Of a DNA stretch of 64,000 nt, positions 34,801 to 46,652 are shown piece by piece. Under the pieces are notes generated by a model. That model was not told the origin of the DNA, searched no databases, and was given only the letters and a program-made list of their open reading frames with translations. The stretch is from Colocasia esculenta (lineage: Eukaryota > Streptophyta > Magnoliopsida > Alismatales > Araceae). Location: assembly GCA_014218235.1 (NCBI GenBank), contig CM024760.1, positions 73,348,961 to 73,412,960 on the forward strand. The letters are read 5' to 3'. The position numbers and the translations under genes were made by a program. The first letter of the stretch is position 1, and each line of letters opens with the position of its first letter.

Positions 34801-35440
34801 TCTCAGTCCGTTTGAAATAATTCATGGGTATAAGCTTAGAAAACCTATAAATCTTGTTCCTTTACCAGTGCATGCTAGAGTGTCTGAGTCAGCCGAGTCA
34901 TTTGCCCAACATGTTAGGAGTCTTCATGAGGACATCAACAAGCGAATTAACTTAAGCAATGAAATGTATAAACAAAAGGCAGACTCTCATCGACGACATC
35001 AGGAATTTCAAGAGGGGGATTATGTTATGATTAGGTTGAGAGCTGAGTAGTTTCCCTTTGGAACCGTGAAGAATCTTCATGCTAGAGGTGTCGGCCCATT
35101 CAAAATCCTTAAACGGGTTGGATCAAATGCTTATGTTGTGGATCTACATCCGGAATATGGTATTAGTTCGACTTTTAACATTTCTGATTTGGTAGCCTAT
35201 AAGGAACCAACGCCAATACCCACTGACCCTTTCGAGCCTTCACCCCCCCTTGATATTTCCCCTACACCAGAGTGTCCACCGGCCATACCCCCAGTACGGC
35301 ACGAACAGATAGAGCAAATACTGGACAAACAGGTAACTTCCACCAGGAGTCGAGATTACCACCGCTACCTTGTTCGCTGGCGGGATCGTCGAGGATGCAT
35401 GGATTACCAAAGAAGAGCTACATCACTTGGATCCAGACTT
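31836..35440 (+). pseudogene. pol of the Ty3/gypsy element: protease, RT, RNase H, integrase, chromodomain-like tail
   Basis: Aspartic protease with IIDSGS at about 32132-32149. RT from about 32730 with the catalytic YFDD at 33188-33199. RNase H at about 33594-33960 (VACDASRVGIGGVL, YSTYDKEFYAVV, DALSRR). Integrase with a zinc-binding region (about 34170-34310; CRTC) and core (SMDFVLGLPRT, VVDRFSKMAHF, AYHSQTDGQTE). A GPF..L..VGSNAYVVDL module (about 35090) and a chromodomain-like end (YHRYLVRWRDRRG) follow. The frame changes near 32690, 33100, 33390, 33530, 33990, 34590 and elsewhere, nearly always by loss of one base; stops at 34555 and 35048 add to this. All enzymes for retrotransposition are recognisable, none is intact as read. 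Confidence 0.9.
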
Positions 35441-35509
35441 GCTGAAGCGATACCAGAGCGGTGTCACCCCATACTCGACGGGGTCGAGTTCTCGCCACCC
35501 CGGGAGAAT

Positions 35510-36828
35510 TGGTGCGGACACGAGAGGAAGGCATCATCAAAGCTAGGAGCCTGTAGACCCGGTCTCCCTGTGGCTGGGAGACGATGATAGATTGCTCTCT
35601 TAGTTAGAATTATTTCTTTCAATAAATTAAGAGTTGTTTAGTGTGGTTTTGTTAAAGAAGTCTTGATTATGAGGTCTTAGGTAAATTTTAATGTTATAGG
35701 ATATACTTACAAATTGTGTTTTTTTTTTTCCTATAAATACTATGTTGTAAACTCAAAAAGGGGATGATGAAAAATTTTGAAGATTTTTACCCTAATGTGA
35801 GCTGCTGCAGCCGCTTGTCTTCTTCCCCCTCCCTCCTTCCTATTTCTTGCGGCTGCAAGGTGCCGCCGCCACTTCATCTCTCTCCTCCTTCTTCTCTCTT
35901 ATTAATTCTCTCTCTCTCTCTCTCTCTCTCCATTCTCTCCTTCCTCCTCCCTGTTCCCACGTCGTAAAAGCACCCTCCCTATTTTTTATTTTGTTTCCTG
36001 CACGCGTGGCCGCTTCGTGCCAGTCATCGCCACATCCAGGTTCGTCCGCGCCACGTCCCCCAGCAGCCCTCCTCAGCGACCGAGCGCCTGCAGCCCATGC
36101 CTTGGCGACCCGCGTCCGAGGCGGGCTTCCCACGCTTCACGCCAGACGCGACGCTCAGGCCCGGACCCAATCGTCTTCGCCAACCAGCTGAGTGAACACT
36201 GCCTGGCCGATCCAGTCGGATGAACCCCAACAACCCGGTTGTCGTGCACCTGTATCCGCCGTTGCTGCCACATCAGTTCTTCCAACCACTCCGCCCGAAG
36301 ACACCTCCACGACAACATCCTGATCGCCCGACTGTGACCCCGCCCCATTGTCGACCTGTAAAGCTACTGTCCGATCAACTTGCAACGTTTACTCTGTGTC
36401 CAACGGGTAACACCGAAAGCACTCCACCTAGGTCGGAAGGTTCTGGTCCGCAATGAGGTACTTGGAATAATCTCAGACCGCTCTGTTTATTAGTATTTGT
36501 AAACTACTCTGTCGTGCCGGAGTGTGCGAGAGCGAGAGTACCTTGCCACCTAAACGGGTTATGCTGTTGGAGTTAATCATTTGTGTGTGAGAACCTGTTC
36601 TACTTTATTTGCTCATAAATCAGAATTATTAATTGGTGAACTGTACCCTATCTGGTGGCCGATCTTTACTTGGCTTCGATCTACTGTGCGGGAATTGAGG
36701 AAAGGTTCCTTGAGCGCTTGTCATCACATGTCATCTTTTGATTTTCCATGAATTGTGGATGATGATCTGTCTTAATAATGAAGATAATTTGCTTATGTTT
36801 CATGCATCTCCTTGATTGTCCTGCATCA
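35510..36828 (+). repeat. 3' LTR of the Ty3/gypsy element (1319 bp)
   Basis: Preceded by purine-rich gggagaat (short polypurine tract). Contains a (CT)n run at about 35910-35930 and the extra 35841-36027 segment missing from the 5' LTR. TATA-like cctataaatac recurs at 35730-35740. Confidence 0.92.
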
Positions 36829-36833
36829 AATAG

Positions 36834-38112
36834 TTCTAAAACCTGAAAACAGTAGTCATAGGATCATGGAAAATTTTTGAAACCTAATATACAACGAATC
36901 TATTTATTCAGAATTTAACATGGTCAAATCATACTTATTGTCTAATTATAGAAATTTTATTAAATGAAACTATGTACAAAAATTTGACATACCTCATGAT
37001 ATGACCTACTGACCATATCTGACAAAACATAAATTCTACAACATGCACAGACAACCTTAAGTCTGAAAATCATAGCACATAGATCAATTCACATTTTTGT
37101 AAAACCTAATGAACTTGGCGGCAAGGGGGTTGCCGCCAACATGGGTTAACGGCACACGATGTTGCCGCTAACTCAAGATCTTGACGGCAGCAAGCTTGCC
37201 GTCAAGTTCCTGTCTGCAGAGAATACAGACTGAACGCAATAAACTAGGGGAATTGGAGGTTCCAGAACTCGAATTAAATTCCGTAAAAATCCTGAGATCT
37301 AAGAGACATGTGTAGGGATGAAATCCCTCGATTACTTGCCTGGAATAAAATCTACAGAGGTCAAATCTTGTTGAAGAAGCCCTCCTCGGTCAAGCCAAGA
37401 AGGTGCAGAAACTCCTTGTAAATCCGGTCTTCCCAGCTGCACAGAAGGTCTCTTGAAGTCAGGGGTGATTCCTCAATGCCAAGAGCCCCTTCCTGTCATA
37501 GTAGATCACTGGAAGTACCACCCAATCGCCAGATCAAGCTCACCAAAGTTCAATTTTTCTCACCAAAAAACCCTAGTTTTTCTTTGGGCGAAAAGACTTA
37601 ACTTGGTCGAATCTGGGTGTTTTTAGAGAGCTTAAGGGTCGGGGTACGCATTAGGTTAAGTTTCCTACCATTAGAGCTAGGTTTCCTAATCCAGAATGCA
37701 AGAAACACAACCGTTTCCAGATCTGAAATCACGATAGAAACTGGGAAATAAACAAACAGCCACTTTGGTGCCGCTTACAGGAATTCAGCGTCCATCGATC
37801 TGGACGTCAACACTGAGTCAACGGTACACTGATTGCCATCAACCCGCCTCAATGTCAAGGGATATTGACGTCAACTGGCATTTCGGCCAGAACACAGAAA
37901 ATTAAATAAACATGCATTCACATATTAAGTACATACATTATACATCATATTATTTAAATACAATGTGCACAAACTTACATAAATATAATATGTACATAAA
38001 TAAATATGTATATACATATACACATAAGTAAATAGATAATTATAGAATACACAATCAAATACGCATATCATGACAAAATTCGAATAAAAAGACAAAATTT
38101 GAGGGACTTACA
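36834..38112. mobile_element. Probable right part of the outer Del/Tekay-like LTR
   Basis: Continues directly after the TSD of the Ty3 element. The text aaaatttgagggacttaca at 38094-38112 resembles the LTR ends aaaatttcaggggtgctaca. At 37110-37210 it has short inverted repeats (gacggcaagc-type: ttggcggcaagg, gttgccgcc, gacggcagcaagc, gcttgccgtc), in the place where related LTRs have TGTCGACA or TCGCGAC arrays. No PBS or PPT follows 38112. Inference from architecture; the left terminus is out of view. Confidence 0.45.
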
Positions 38113-40948
38113 GAGATTGTCCCATATATAGTGACTAATTTGAGAATAGACTTATTGTTGTCTTTATCCTCTTAATGTTTACGATTTGGAGGTGATCATT
38201 AGGATCCACATGACTTTTGATTTATGTGGAGCCGACATGTACGAGGGAGTGTAAGAGTATCTTATATTGGCTATTTGAGAATGAGTTTGTCCTTATATTG
38301 TGCTATTTTTGTCCTCTCAATATTTCAATTTTAGAAGTGATTTTATATTTCTACTCGCCTATGTTAAAAAGAAAGTGGCACTAATACATGAGTTATTTGA
38401 ACTAAGGATGATAGCCAATATGGAATATACAATTTGTGACCATTATAGAAAGAACAAAGGCTAATAATTAAGAGAAATATTTAATATATATTAAAAACTA
38501 TCAGTTTAAAAACCAGACAAAGTGAATTAAATGGTCCCTCAATCCATACGGGGCCGGTAGTAGATAATTTTCTGTACAAAAGATTTTGCAACAGTGAATT
38601 AGATGCGAGAGGACTCCTTACAATTTTCCAAACAAACCGTCGACTTTAATTAATATTTGTGAAACTACTCATTAATTTTCGAGTGTCGATTTCCTCGTAA
38701 AAGGGTGAACAACCATGCACGACTTTTCTCAAGTGTTCTAACCCAAACTTGAAAAAGCGCATCTTAAAAATCTAGCCGACGGTGAGTCCTGTCCATGTAC
38801 TGACAAGACCATGCCCACGTGAGCCCCCTCCGTCCGTGGGGGCTTCCTAAGCAAGCCGCGGGCGCGTAAACCAACCCCCGCTCGTGGGCGTGGGGCCGGC
38901 GGGCAGGGGACGATGTGTCTTTGCGGTAAAACAAATGACAAGAACAACCTAGAATTGCGAAACCAAATGGGCGCTGCACGCGGCTCGTGTGGAAGTTAGA
39001 TGTCCTTTTCGGGCCGCATAAACCCAGGAGACTTGGGCTGGGTCTTTTCAAAGTAGAAGCTTCCAGTCCACGTCTGTCCCCACTTCTCACATCTTAATAT
39101 ATTTGCTTGGTCCGACTTCATGGACCTCAACGTAGTCGCGAGGTTTGACGTTTTTACACCCTCGGCAGCACGGAGGAAGAGCTAGTATTGTTCGATGTAG
39201 GGACAATACAGAGGGGGAGGAACGTCGTATGAGTGTGTGCATTGCGGCAAAGCTATCGTCTTAGTAGGTATAGGCATATGAGACTTCTTATTTAAATTTG
39301 TGTGTGCTTTGTGTGAATTGTGTGTGTGTGTGTGTGTACGCCTCCTGCGCTGTGCATGCGTCCAGGGGAGAGAGAGAGAGAGAGATTGATTTCGAGTCAT
39401 GGAAGAATTGAAATTGTCTACTACTCCACTTTCGCTATATTCTCAAATATTATACTCTAATTCTTCAACTATGAGTTTAACATCCCTTATTTCAATGGTT
39501 GTTAAGCAAAATTATTACATATATCCAAAAAAATATTAATAGGATGTTTGGGAGTAAATTTTTTAAAAAATTATTTCTATATAAAAAATAATGATGTGTT
39601 CGATTTTAATTAAAATTTTAAAAAAATAGTATTAGTTGTTTGACAGGAAGTACTCTTTTTTTTTTGGGGGGGGGGGGGGTGGAGCAGTCGAGAGAAGAGA
39701 GGAGGGAGCCATGTGTGTTTAAAAAAAAAATTAGTTCGTACTTATTTTTATTTTTGGAGAGATTTTTATATGATAAAATTTCTTCCCTAAAATAAAAATT
39801 ACTTACCAAACACGTCTACTTATCTGTTTTTCTTCTTTTTTAAAATTTAAGAGAAAACATTGATAAAAAATTACAACCAAACACCCTATAAAATACAGAT
39901 GAGATAAAGGTGTCGAAAAAAATAAGATTTATATATAATGACCCATGTCAAGTTCTTGCATTCACCCGTGTTATTAGTAGTTAAATAACGGGCCCACGCC
40001 AAGTTTCACTTATAAGAAGCTTTTCCTTAAAAAAAAAAATAGCACAATGTATCTTGAGATTTTAACGATTTGGTCTTGAAAATAAGAAAGACAAGGACTC
40101 AATTATAAGAAAAAATTTTCCCCTTGTTTTCCCCCTTAAAAAGTTGATGGAAGATGAATTCCATGTAACAAATTCCGTGTAAATGATTCCTGAATTTCAT
40201 TAATTGGGTTCTTAAAGAATCATAATTACCTGCAAAAATTTATCTTTTCGGATTCGAACTTTTAAGTCAATTCCAAGATCATGAATATACGTGTGTCAGA
40301 ATGCCTTCTTCGCTCACACCAGTCCGGAATGGGTTCTTCTTCTTTCACCTCACTTTTGCTTGGATTCATGAATAGAGTGTTGGAAATTTAGTGAAGGACT
40401 TCTGCTCTGTATATCGATCAAGAAATGGTTGCTCTTTCATCTACACTATAATTGAGAACGTATGTTCAAATCTCATTGCCAAAAACCTTTTTAAAAATAT
40501 TGTAGCAGGTCAATTTTTCAACCGACCGACTTCTGCTATTCACTTCCCCTGCCAGACCGGAACAACATACATCAGTTTTCTTGCCAAAAAACACAACATT
40601 GCTAACGTTGTCAGTAAGTGCTCAAAACCCGAACCACAGATTAACTGGACTTGGATTTGAAGATTGAGCGGATGTCATTTTTTGTGATGGAATTGGACCA
40701 TTATTTTTTTTAAGTCAACCCTTTTAATGGGCTGGGCTTATGCTTTGCCAAGCCCAAATCCCTCCACCACCTCCCGTATCTCTCTCTCTCTCTCTCTCAG
40801 ATTAAAGGCCCAATTAGTTCGAACCCTGGGCTCCCCCTAAATCTCTCCACCTAATACCAATTAAGATACACACAAACACTCTCTCTCCCTAAAGGCACAG
40901 GTTCGACCCTGGACTCTCCCTAAATCGCCCCATCCGATATCAACTAAG

Positions 40949-40988
<40 letters not shown>

Positions 40989-41413
40989 GGGGGGGGGGGG
41001 GGAGGGGAGGGAGTGGGGGGCTGGGAGGAAGTTAAAAAGAAGAGGTATTTATTAAGACATAAGGCATTTTGGTTATCAAATTAACCAGGTCTACTAAATA
41101 CATCTCTTAGTTGTTTAAGTGCTTTTCATTTCAAGATTTAGATAGTAGGAATTAGAATCTGGGGTTTGTATGTAATCAAACGCCACTCAAGATATTATTA
41201 AGAGAACTATTACTTACCTAACTGGCCAGATAAATGATTTACCCGATGAAACATAAGATTAATTTTATCCGGCTAACTGGGTAAGCAGGATTTCTCTATT
41301 ATTAATGTGATAATGTACAAGCACATCTATGTTCTATACATCTTTTGCACATGAGCCTGTAAAAGGCCTTCTATCTGGTGGGGTTCTCAGCTCGGTTGAA
41401 CTGGGCATACGTT
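38113..41413. other. AT-rich intergenic sequence with microsatellites
   Basis: No supported gene. It contains a GT run (39319-39338), an AG run (39368-39386), a G run (39665-39680), CT runs (40782-40799 and 40951-40983) and a G14 run (40988-41001). 40800-40930 has two tRNA-like B-box words (agttcgaaccctgg, ggttcgaccctgg) that may be decayed SINE remnants. 38740-39090 is a GC-richer patch open in several frames without recognisable protein similarity. Confidence 0.6.
39538..39888. repeat. Candidate MITE, about 350 bp
   Basis: Left end taggatgtttgggagtaa and, reversed, right end tagggtgtttggttgtaa form an imperfect TIR of about 18 bases. The interior is A/T-rich with a G run. No clear TSD was found, so the class is undecided. 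Confidence 0.5.
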
Positions 41414-41695
41414 GGCCCAAAACACTGTTGCTTTCCGATCGTGGTGGGCTTTCAGGCCCATATCAGACTGTCCTCGTTGGCGGGCTCGCAAAAGCGACTT
41501 CTTTTCCCTAACCCTATGCGCGCGCATGGCAGCTTCCCTTGTCAATAAATGCTCTTTTGTTTGCTTCCTTCCGCGGAGATAAGATGGCCGTTCCGGCTCC
41601 TCTCCTTTCGCACCCGCTTTACCATCACAATCTGATGCCTCCTCGGTGCACGAACTCCAACGGCGAAAGATCCGACCTCCGCCTTGCTATAAAAA
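41414..41695 (+). promoter_or_regulatory. Promoter of the RraA-like gene: two site II (GGCCCA) elements, a telo box and a TATA box
   Basis: GGCCCA occurs at 41414-41419 and 41455-41460, AACCCTA (telo box) at 41510-41516, and TATAAAAA at 41688-41695. Site II plus telo box is the known TCP-bound combination in promoters of plant housekeeping and growth genes. Transcription would start around 41720. The next 30 bases lead to a splice donor (GT 41754-41755), so the first exon is a short untranslated one. An ORF over 41539-41757 spans the TATA box and is not taken as a gene. Confidence 0.6.
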
Positions 41696-43689
41696 CCCCC
41701 GAAGAGCTCCAAAAATCCACCAAAATTTCTCGTCGCCTGCGCTGCTTTGTTCGGTGAGCCTCCCATTCGTGGTTATATCCTCTCATGATTCGATTAGATT
41801 TTGCGAAATACTTGCATGGCAGTGAACGTGTTCGATGGTTCTGTCTCCTAGATTCTTGCGTGATTCGTACACCTCCTTTCTGGTTATCCGTGTTCTTTTT
41901 TTCTTTCGGTTAAACTTCTCTGTGTTTGCTTGGTACTTGTGTTCTTTACTCCCTTTATTTTGATGTACCGACTTAAGGTGGAATCGAAATGGGGTTCGAT
42001 GACTTTTATTATGTCGGGGAATGCTTTGAGTTGCCAGAATTTGTGTGGCGATCGCTGAGGGTATGGCATCCAATTCACTGCTCTGAGTTTTTGGCTTAGA
42101 TTGTTGATGACGTTGTTGGCAAAGTGGAAGCTTTTGCCCGGGAACTAAATACCCCTAGAATTCGTCATGTTCTTTCCCTCGAAGATTGAATTTCAGGTAC
42201 CAGCTCCAGGAAAGCTAACAATCAAAATTTGGGCTATGTATCCGAAGACATGCTGGTAATTGATTTTTGCTACCATAGCTCATATTATAATGGTTAGCTT
42301 GCCGGGCTGCGGAGAGGAAATGGACTAGTTAGAACATAAAACATAGGCACCGTATCTGCATTTATGGACCGTGTTGTGGGACTTTTGTGGCTTCCGAGGA
42401 TTCCAACAAGAGAAGATGTATACCACCGTTCCATATCTCCATTAGGATCTTACTCATGCTCCTTCCTTTTCATTTTTCCTTTTTGGTGTGTGTGTGTGTC
42501 TGCATGTGTGGTGGTGGTTGGGGGGGTGTGGGAGGTGGGAGGTGGGGACGTCGTTGAGGATTATCACAGATCCTTTTAGACTTTGTGACGTGTTTGTGGA
42601 GCATGACACTTTGTGAATTCATTTTGCGATGGGATGGGATATTCCCCATTCAAGATACATATCCCTCTTTACATTTCAAAGCATCATAAAGCAAAGTACT
42701 TTTGGTAGGCTACTTGTCAAAAGTTTCATTTGTTGGCCAGGAGCTTTTAAACCTGGAATAAAGGAATTTGAATCCTTAAAGGACTATAATTAACTGCAAC
42801 CAGGTTATACTTGTAGCCATAAAGGACTATAATTAACTGCAACCAGGTTATACTTGTAGCCACAAAGGACTATAGTTAACTGTCTATATACTTTTAATCA
42901 TATCACAAAATAGAAGGGAAACAATGAATACACATTTCTTTTAACCGACAAGAGTATTGCATATTATTCATCAGTTCACAAGATTCGCTTCTCTGTTTTC
43001 AATTTTAACCTTGTGGAGGGATATATGTGTGATCATTTATTTTGCTTTGAAATGTTTTCCATTACTTGCATCTACGTTCTAGACTCCCTATGTCCTAATC
43101 AAGATGGATATTCAGCATTTTAATTCCCTGCTTCTACCTTCACACAGCCAATATCAGTATGGCTTTCCGCAAGATGGTCATCTACCATCTTTCTTAGGCA
43201 TTGATCCAGGTTGTGCCCGCCACTCTGAGGAGTCTTCTTCTTTAAATCCTCTGCTAACTTTTTATGTACAATCAATCTGAGTTAAAACTCAAAAGGTACT
43301 GTTAGTTAACTGATGATTAAGGGAACTCTCTAGTTGGCTATCAAATTGACATCCTATCAAAGTTTATTCCATGGCTCCTGGCTTCCTGTTAGTTAGGAAG
43401 TAGGAGGGACTGCCTACATACATACATAGAGACGTATAGGTACAAATGGGATTCTTATCTAAAGAGCATTAATGGTAGTACTGATCTATTTTCTTGAAGT
43501 CTCTTATGTGGCGATTCCCTTAAAATTGCATTGCAGCTATTGAATTTTTATTTTACTTCTGACATGTGCATGTAAATCAAGGGATTCCCATCCATGTTGT
43601 TGTCCACATGTTCTCCTTCATGACAATATCCATATTTCTTTAAAATCTTCTAATATATTATGTCATACCAGCAAATGAGATATGAAAAA

Positions 43690-44165
43690 ATAGGAAAAAT
43701 TGCATATATGCCTCTGAAATCTATTGTATTCAAATATATATCCTGAAATCTTCATATTGTACTCTATACCCCTGAAATTGAAAAAGTCATCAGTTAAAAA
43801 TATCCCTGTGGTTAGCAATCCATCAAAATAGAAGGAACATTCTGTTAACATGTGAACATAACCGTTACATAACGGGTGAAAGTACTAAAACACCCCTCTT
43901 CAGGATGGAGAATAAGAGAATGATCCAGTGTGGTTGACCAGGTGGGGTTGGGGCTTAGCGGTGGGGAGTGGGGGGGGGGGAGATAGATAGATATAGAGAG
44001 AGAGAGAGATGTAAAAAAACTATTTTTTTTAGAGAGAGTTATAGAGGGTAAGTTAGTCTTTTTGCCCTCTTAAGTCAATTGTGGTTGGGCTAAATGGATG
44101 GAATCAAACGGTAGAGACATACATGGTGAAATACATGGAATACAGGGGTATAGGAAGGGTTAATG
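43690..44165. repeat. Candidate MITE-like repeat in the intron
   Basis: The start aattgcatatatgcctctga and the reversed end aacccttcctatacccctgt share the 'cctatacccctga' wording seen also at about 43766-43779. It contains a G9 run and an AG run (43980-44010). The ends are only approximate. Confidence 0.35.
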
Positions 44166-44944
44166 TTTAGAGTGCCTCATGCCTAGATTTCTCGGGCAAG
44201 TGGACCACCTCAATCTATTTCCAATGGTTTTCTATGATTAGTCTGCCCATCATGTAATTACATAAATTTTCTTGAAAATACTTTTATGCACAAACCTGTA
44301 CTTCTTGACTGTGGGTCTATTAGGACTAAAAACATCAAGTTCTTTGGTGAACATTTAAGTTTCCTGTTCCAATACTTTTGAAGGGTAAGCATAAATGGTG
44401 ATGAGGCTAAAGTTATGAAGCACTATTTGATAAAGAAGAATGATGGAACACCGTTATCTCATCTGTAGGTCACCTTTTGTATTTCTCTTACTGACGTTTC
44501 CACCCAAAGACTTACTTTTTGGGGGGAGGCCCTGGGTATATTGTTCGGTTCATGCAAGCCCACTGAAATAGCAGAGAGAGAATCTTTGTCTTTTGCATGC
44601 ATATGTCCATATGTTCAGATGGAGCCTTGTATTAAGTTTCACTCTAACAGGTGTTCTCTAGCTATGATACAGAAAGTTTGTTATCTTCCGAACAAAGGGC
44701 CTGACTTCATCTATGGATATGATGACTTTACACAGTGGCCTGCCTATTCTTTGCTTGAGGCTTCTGGTGCCTGATGGCCTGTGTAATTTGCAGGAGCTCT
44801 TTCTTTTTGGGAGGCCAGGACTGATCCCTAGGTTTTAGATAGACATATTCAATGGCTGCACATCTATGTTTATGAGATGATTGCAGACTTTAGTTGGAAG
44901 CTGAATGCATGCCTGAAGGTGAATCATAGAGAAAAGTAGATGGT

Positions 44945-45830
44945 AGAGTTGCAGGATAGAACAGTAAAATGTACACACAAGAATTTACTTTTTGACTCAA
45001 AATCTGCTTGTACAATGTCTCCATTGTCATACATAATGTTCCAGATAATCCAAATTCTATGCAGTTACCCAAAAATGAGAAATGGCTCGACTTACAGATG
45101 GAATCAACTGACTCTTTGTTATGAACAGCTGACCCCCCTTATTGACTAGTCAGATTGCCTGGGCAGTGAGTCGGATGCCTCAAGTCCAAGTTGGTTGTTG
45201 TTTGAGAATTTTCTTAAGACTAATTTCTTATGCATGCCCCCTGCTAATTAATAATGTTGAGAGTATACACATCTCATATCTAAAGGCAAAAGCATCATAA
45301 AAAATAACCTGATTGAATAAAGGACATGATTAAACTACCCCCCCCCCCTCCCCTCTCTCCCATGAATCGGAGGCTTGGAGTCCCATTTATGGAAGGATAA
45401 TCATGTATGGTTGGGAGTTGGACGAATGAAAAGACAAAAAGGGTAACCGGAATATAATCAAACATGTAATTTAAACAGGAGCATAATAGTCATTTACAGA
45501 AATGAAACATGCTTAATGAAGTTTTGCAGAAATAATCCAAGTCAGAATCTGTCTAGGCGGTCAGGGGCCCCAATCTGACTAATCGGCCTGCCTAGTCGCC
45601 TAGACAGCCAACTTTTTAATCACTGGTTATGAAGACATTGTACAAGCAGATTTTGAGTGAACGATAGTAAATTCTTGTGCATACATTTTACTGTTTTATC
45701 CTGCAACTGTCTTCATTATCACACATAACACTCTCCAGACAATCCAAGTTCTATGTAGTTACCCACAAATGAGAAATTGCTCGACTTATAGATGGAATCA
45801 ACTGACTGATAACTGAGCTCTTTGTATGAA
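44945..45830. repeat. Duplicated segment, half inverted and half direct
   Basis: Copy 1 is 44945-45125. Copy 2 is 45632-45830. The first half of copy 1 (gttgcaggatagaacagtaa ... cttgtacaatgtct) recurs inverted at 45632-45712. The second half (gataatccaaattctatg ... gatggaatcaactgact) recurs directly at 45713-45810. Between the copies, at about 45541-45625, are short gcctaggcg-type repeats. Confidence 0.8.
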
Positions 45831-45980
45831 TGAAGAAACTTCTGTTACATACTTGATATGAACCTGTTTTTAGTTGTTCACTGTGAAGAAGTTGTGTGTT
45901 TATAGTTACAGCGCAGAAGATCTACTGGTTGTTGAAATATTACTGACTCACCATGCTAGGGAACAAGGACTTTCTACAGT

Positions 45981-46407
45981 CATCATCATCATCATTTTCA
46001 GAGCCTTATCCCATTATTTGGGGTTGGCTATAGGAATCCTGTTCCGCCAAAGATTTCTATCAAGTGCTATATTCGTGTTTAAACTCAATAAGTCAATATC
46101 CTTCCTAATAATATCACACCATCTCATTTTAGGCCTTCCCCGAAATCTTTTACTAATATCCACTAAGATTGGCCACATCTTTTAACTAGTGCTGAGTTAG
46201 GATGACGGTACACGTGTTCAAATCACTTGAGTTTATTTTCTCTCATTTTACTATCAATTAGAGCTATTCCCAAGTTCTCACTGAAGCGCTCATTTCTAAT
46301 CTTATGTTTCTTAGTCTTACCACACATCCATCTTAGCATTATCATCTCTGCTACACACATTTCGTATTGCCCAACACTCGGTACCATATAAAAGATTTTC
46401 TACAATA
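45981..46407 (-). pseudogene. RTE-type LINE, 3' end of the reverse transcriptase ORF
   Basis: On the minus strand: LLYGTECWAI near 46405, MCVAEM from 46360, MLRWMCGKTKKHK, then KMRENKLK, the well-known C-terminal text of plant RTE elements, followed by broken frames ending near IPIANPK. It finishes in (GAT)n at 45995-45981, the usual RTE 3' tail. 5'-truncated, with stops and frame changes. Confidence 0.85.
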
Positions 46408-46652
46408 TTGTATAATATTGAAGTCTCACCTAGAAATATCACGTTTCTTCATGCATTAACATGTGTGGATAAACAGGTGCTATGCCTCTTGAACCATAAC
46501 TACACTGAAACGCAATGCTATGTATATTAGCCTACTGTTATAGAAGCAAGGGATCTCAATCTTCGTCACTTTATTTTACAGCACTATCTTGATTTTATAT
46601 ACTGTTTCACATTCATGCCTGACAACACAATTGACATGGTTATCCCAAACAG

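Larger units (their letters stand above)
29389..36828 (+). mobile_element. Ty3/gypsy LTR retrotransposon, full length, chromovirus-like, coding frame broken
   Basis: Direct LTRs at 29389-30524 and 35510-36828 begin TGGTGCGGACACGAGAGG and end GCATCA, flanked by a perfect 5-bp TSD aatag (29384-29388 and 36829-36833). The PBS is at 30529-30540. The order gag, protease, RT, RNase H, integrase, then a chromodomain-like tail is that of Ty3/gypsy. Recombined LTR length differs because 35841-36027 is absent from the 5' LTR. Total length is 7440 bp. Confidence 0.95.
41754..46652 (+). other. Long 5' UTR intron of the RraA-like gene (inferred)
   Basis: The donor GTGAGC at 41754 and an acceptor ccaaacag ending at 46652, directly before the coding ATG, would give an intron of 4.9 kb. 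A further untranslated exon is possible at 42197-42255 (acceptor tttcag before it, donor gtaatt after it). The intron holds a candidate MITE (43690-44165), an RTE remnant (45981-46407) and a rearranged duplication (44945-45830), but no other gene. Transcript data are needed to confirm the splice sites. Confidence 0.45.

Noticed and set aside
38764..39090. 108-aa minus-strand ORF in a GC-richer patch
   Set aside because: No recognisable domain, no supporting promoter or splice signals; kept only as intergenic sequence.
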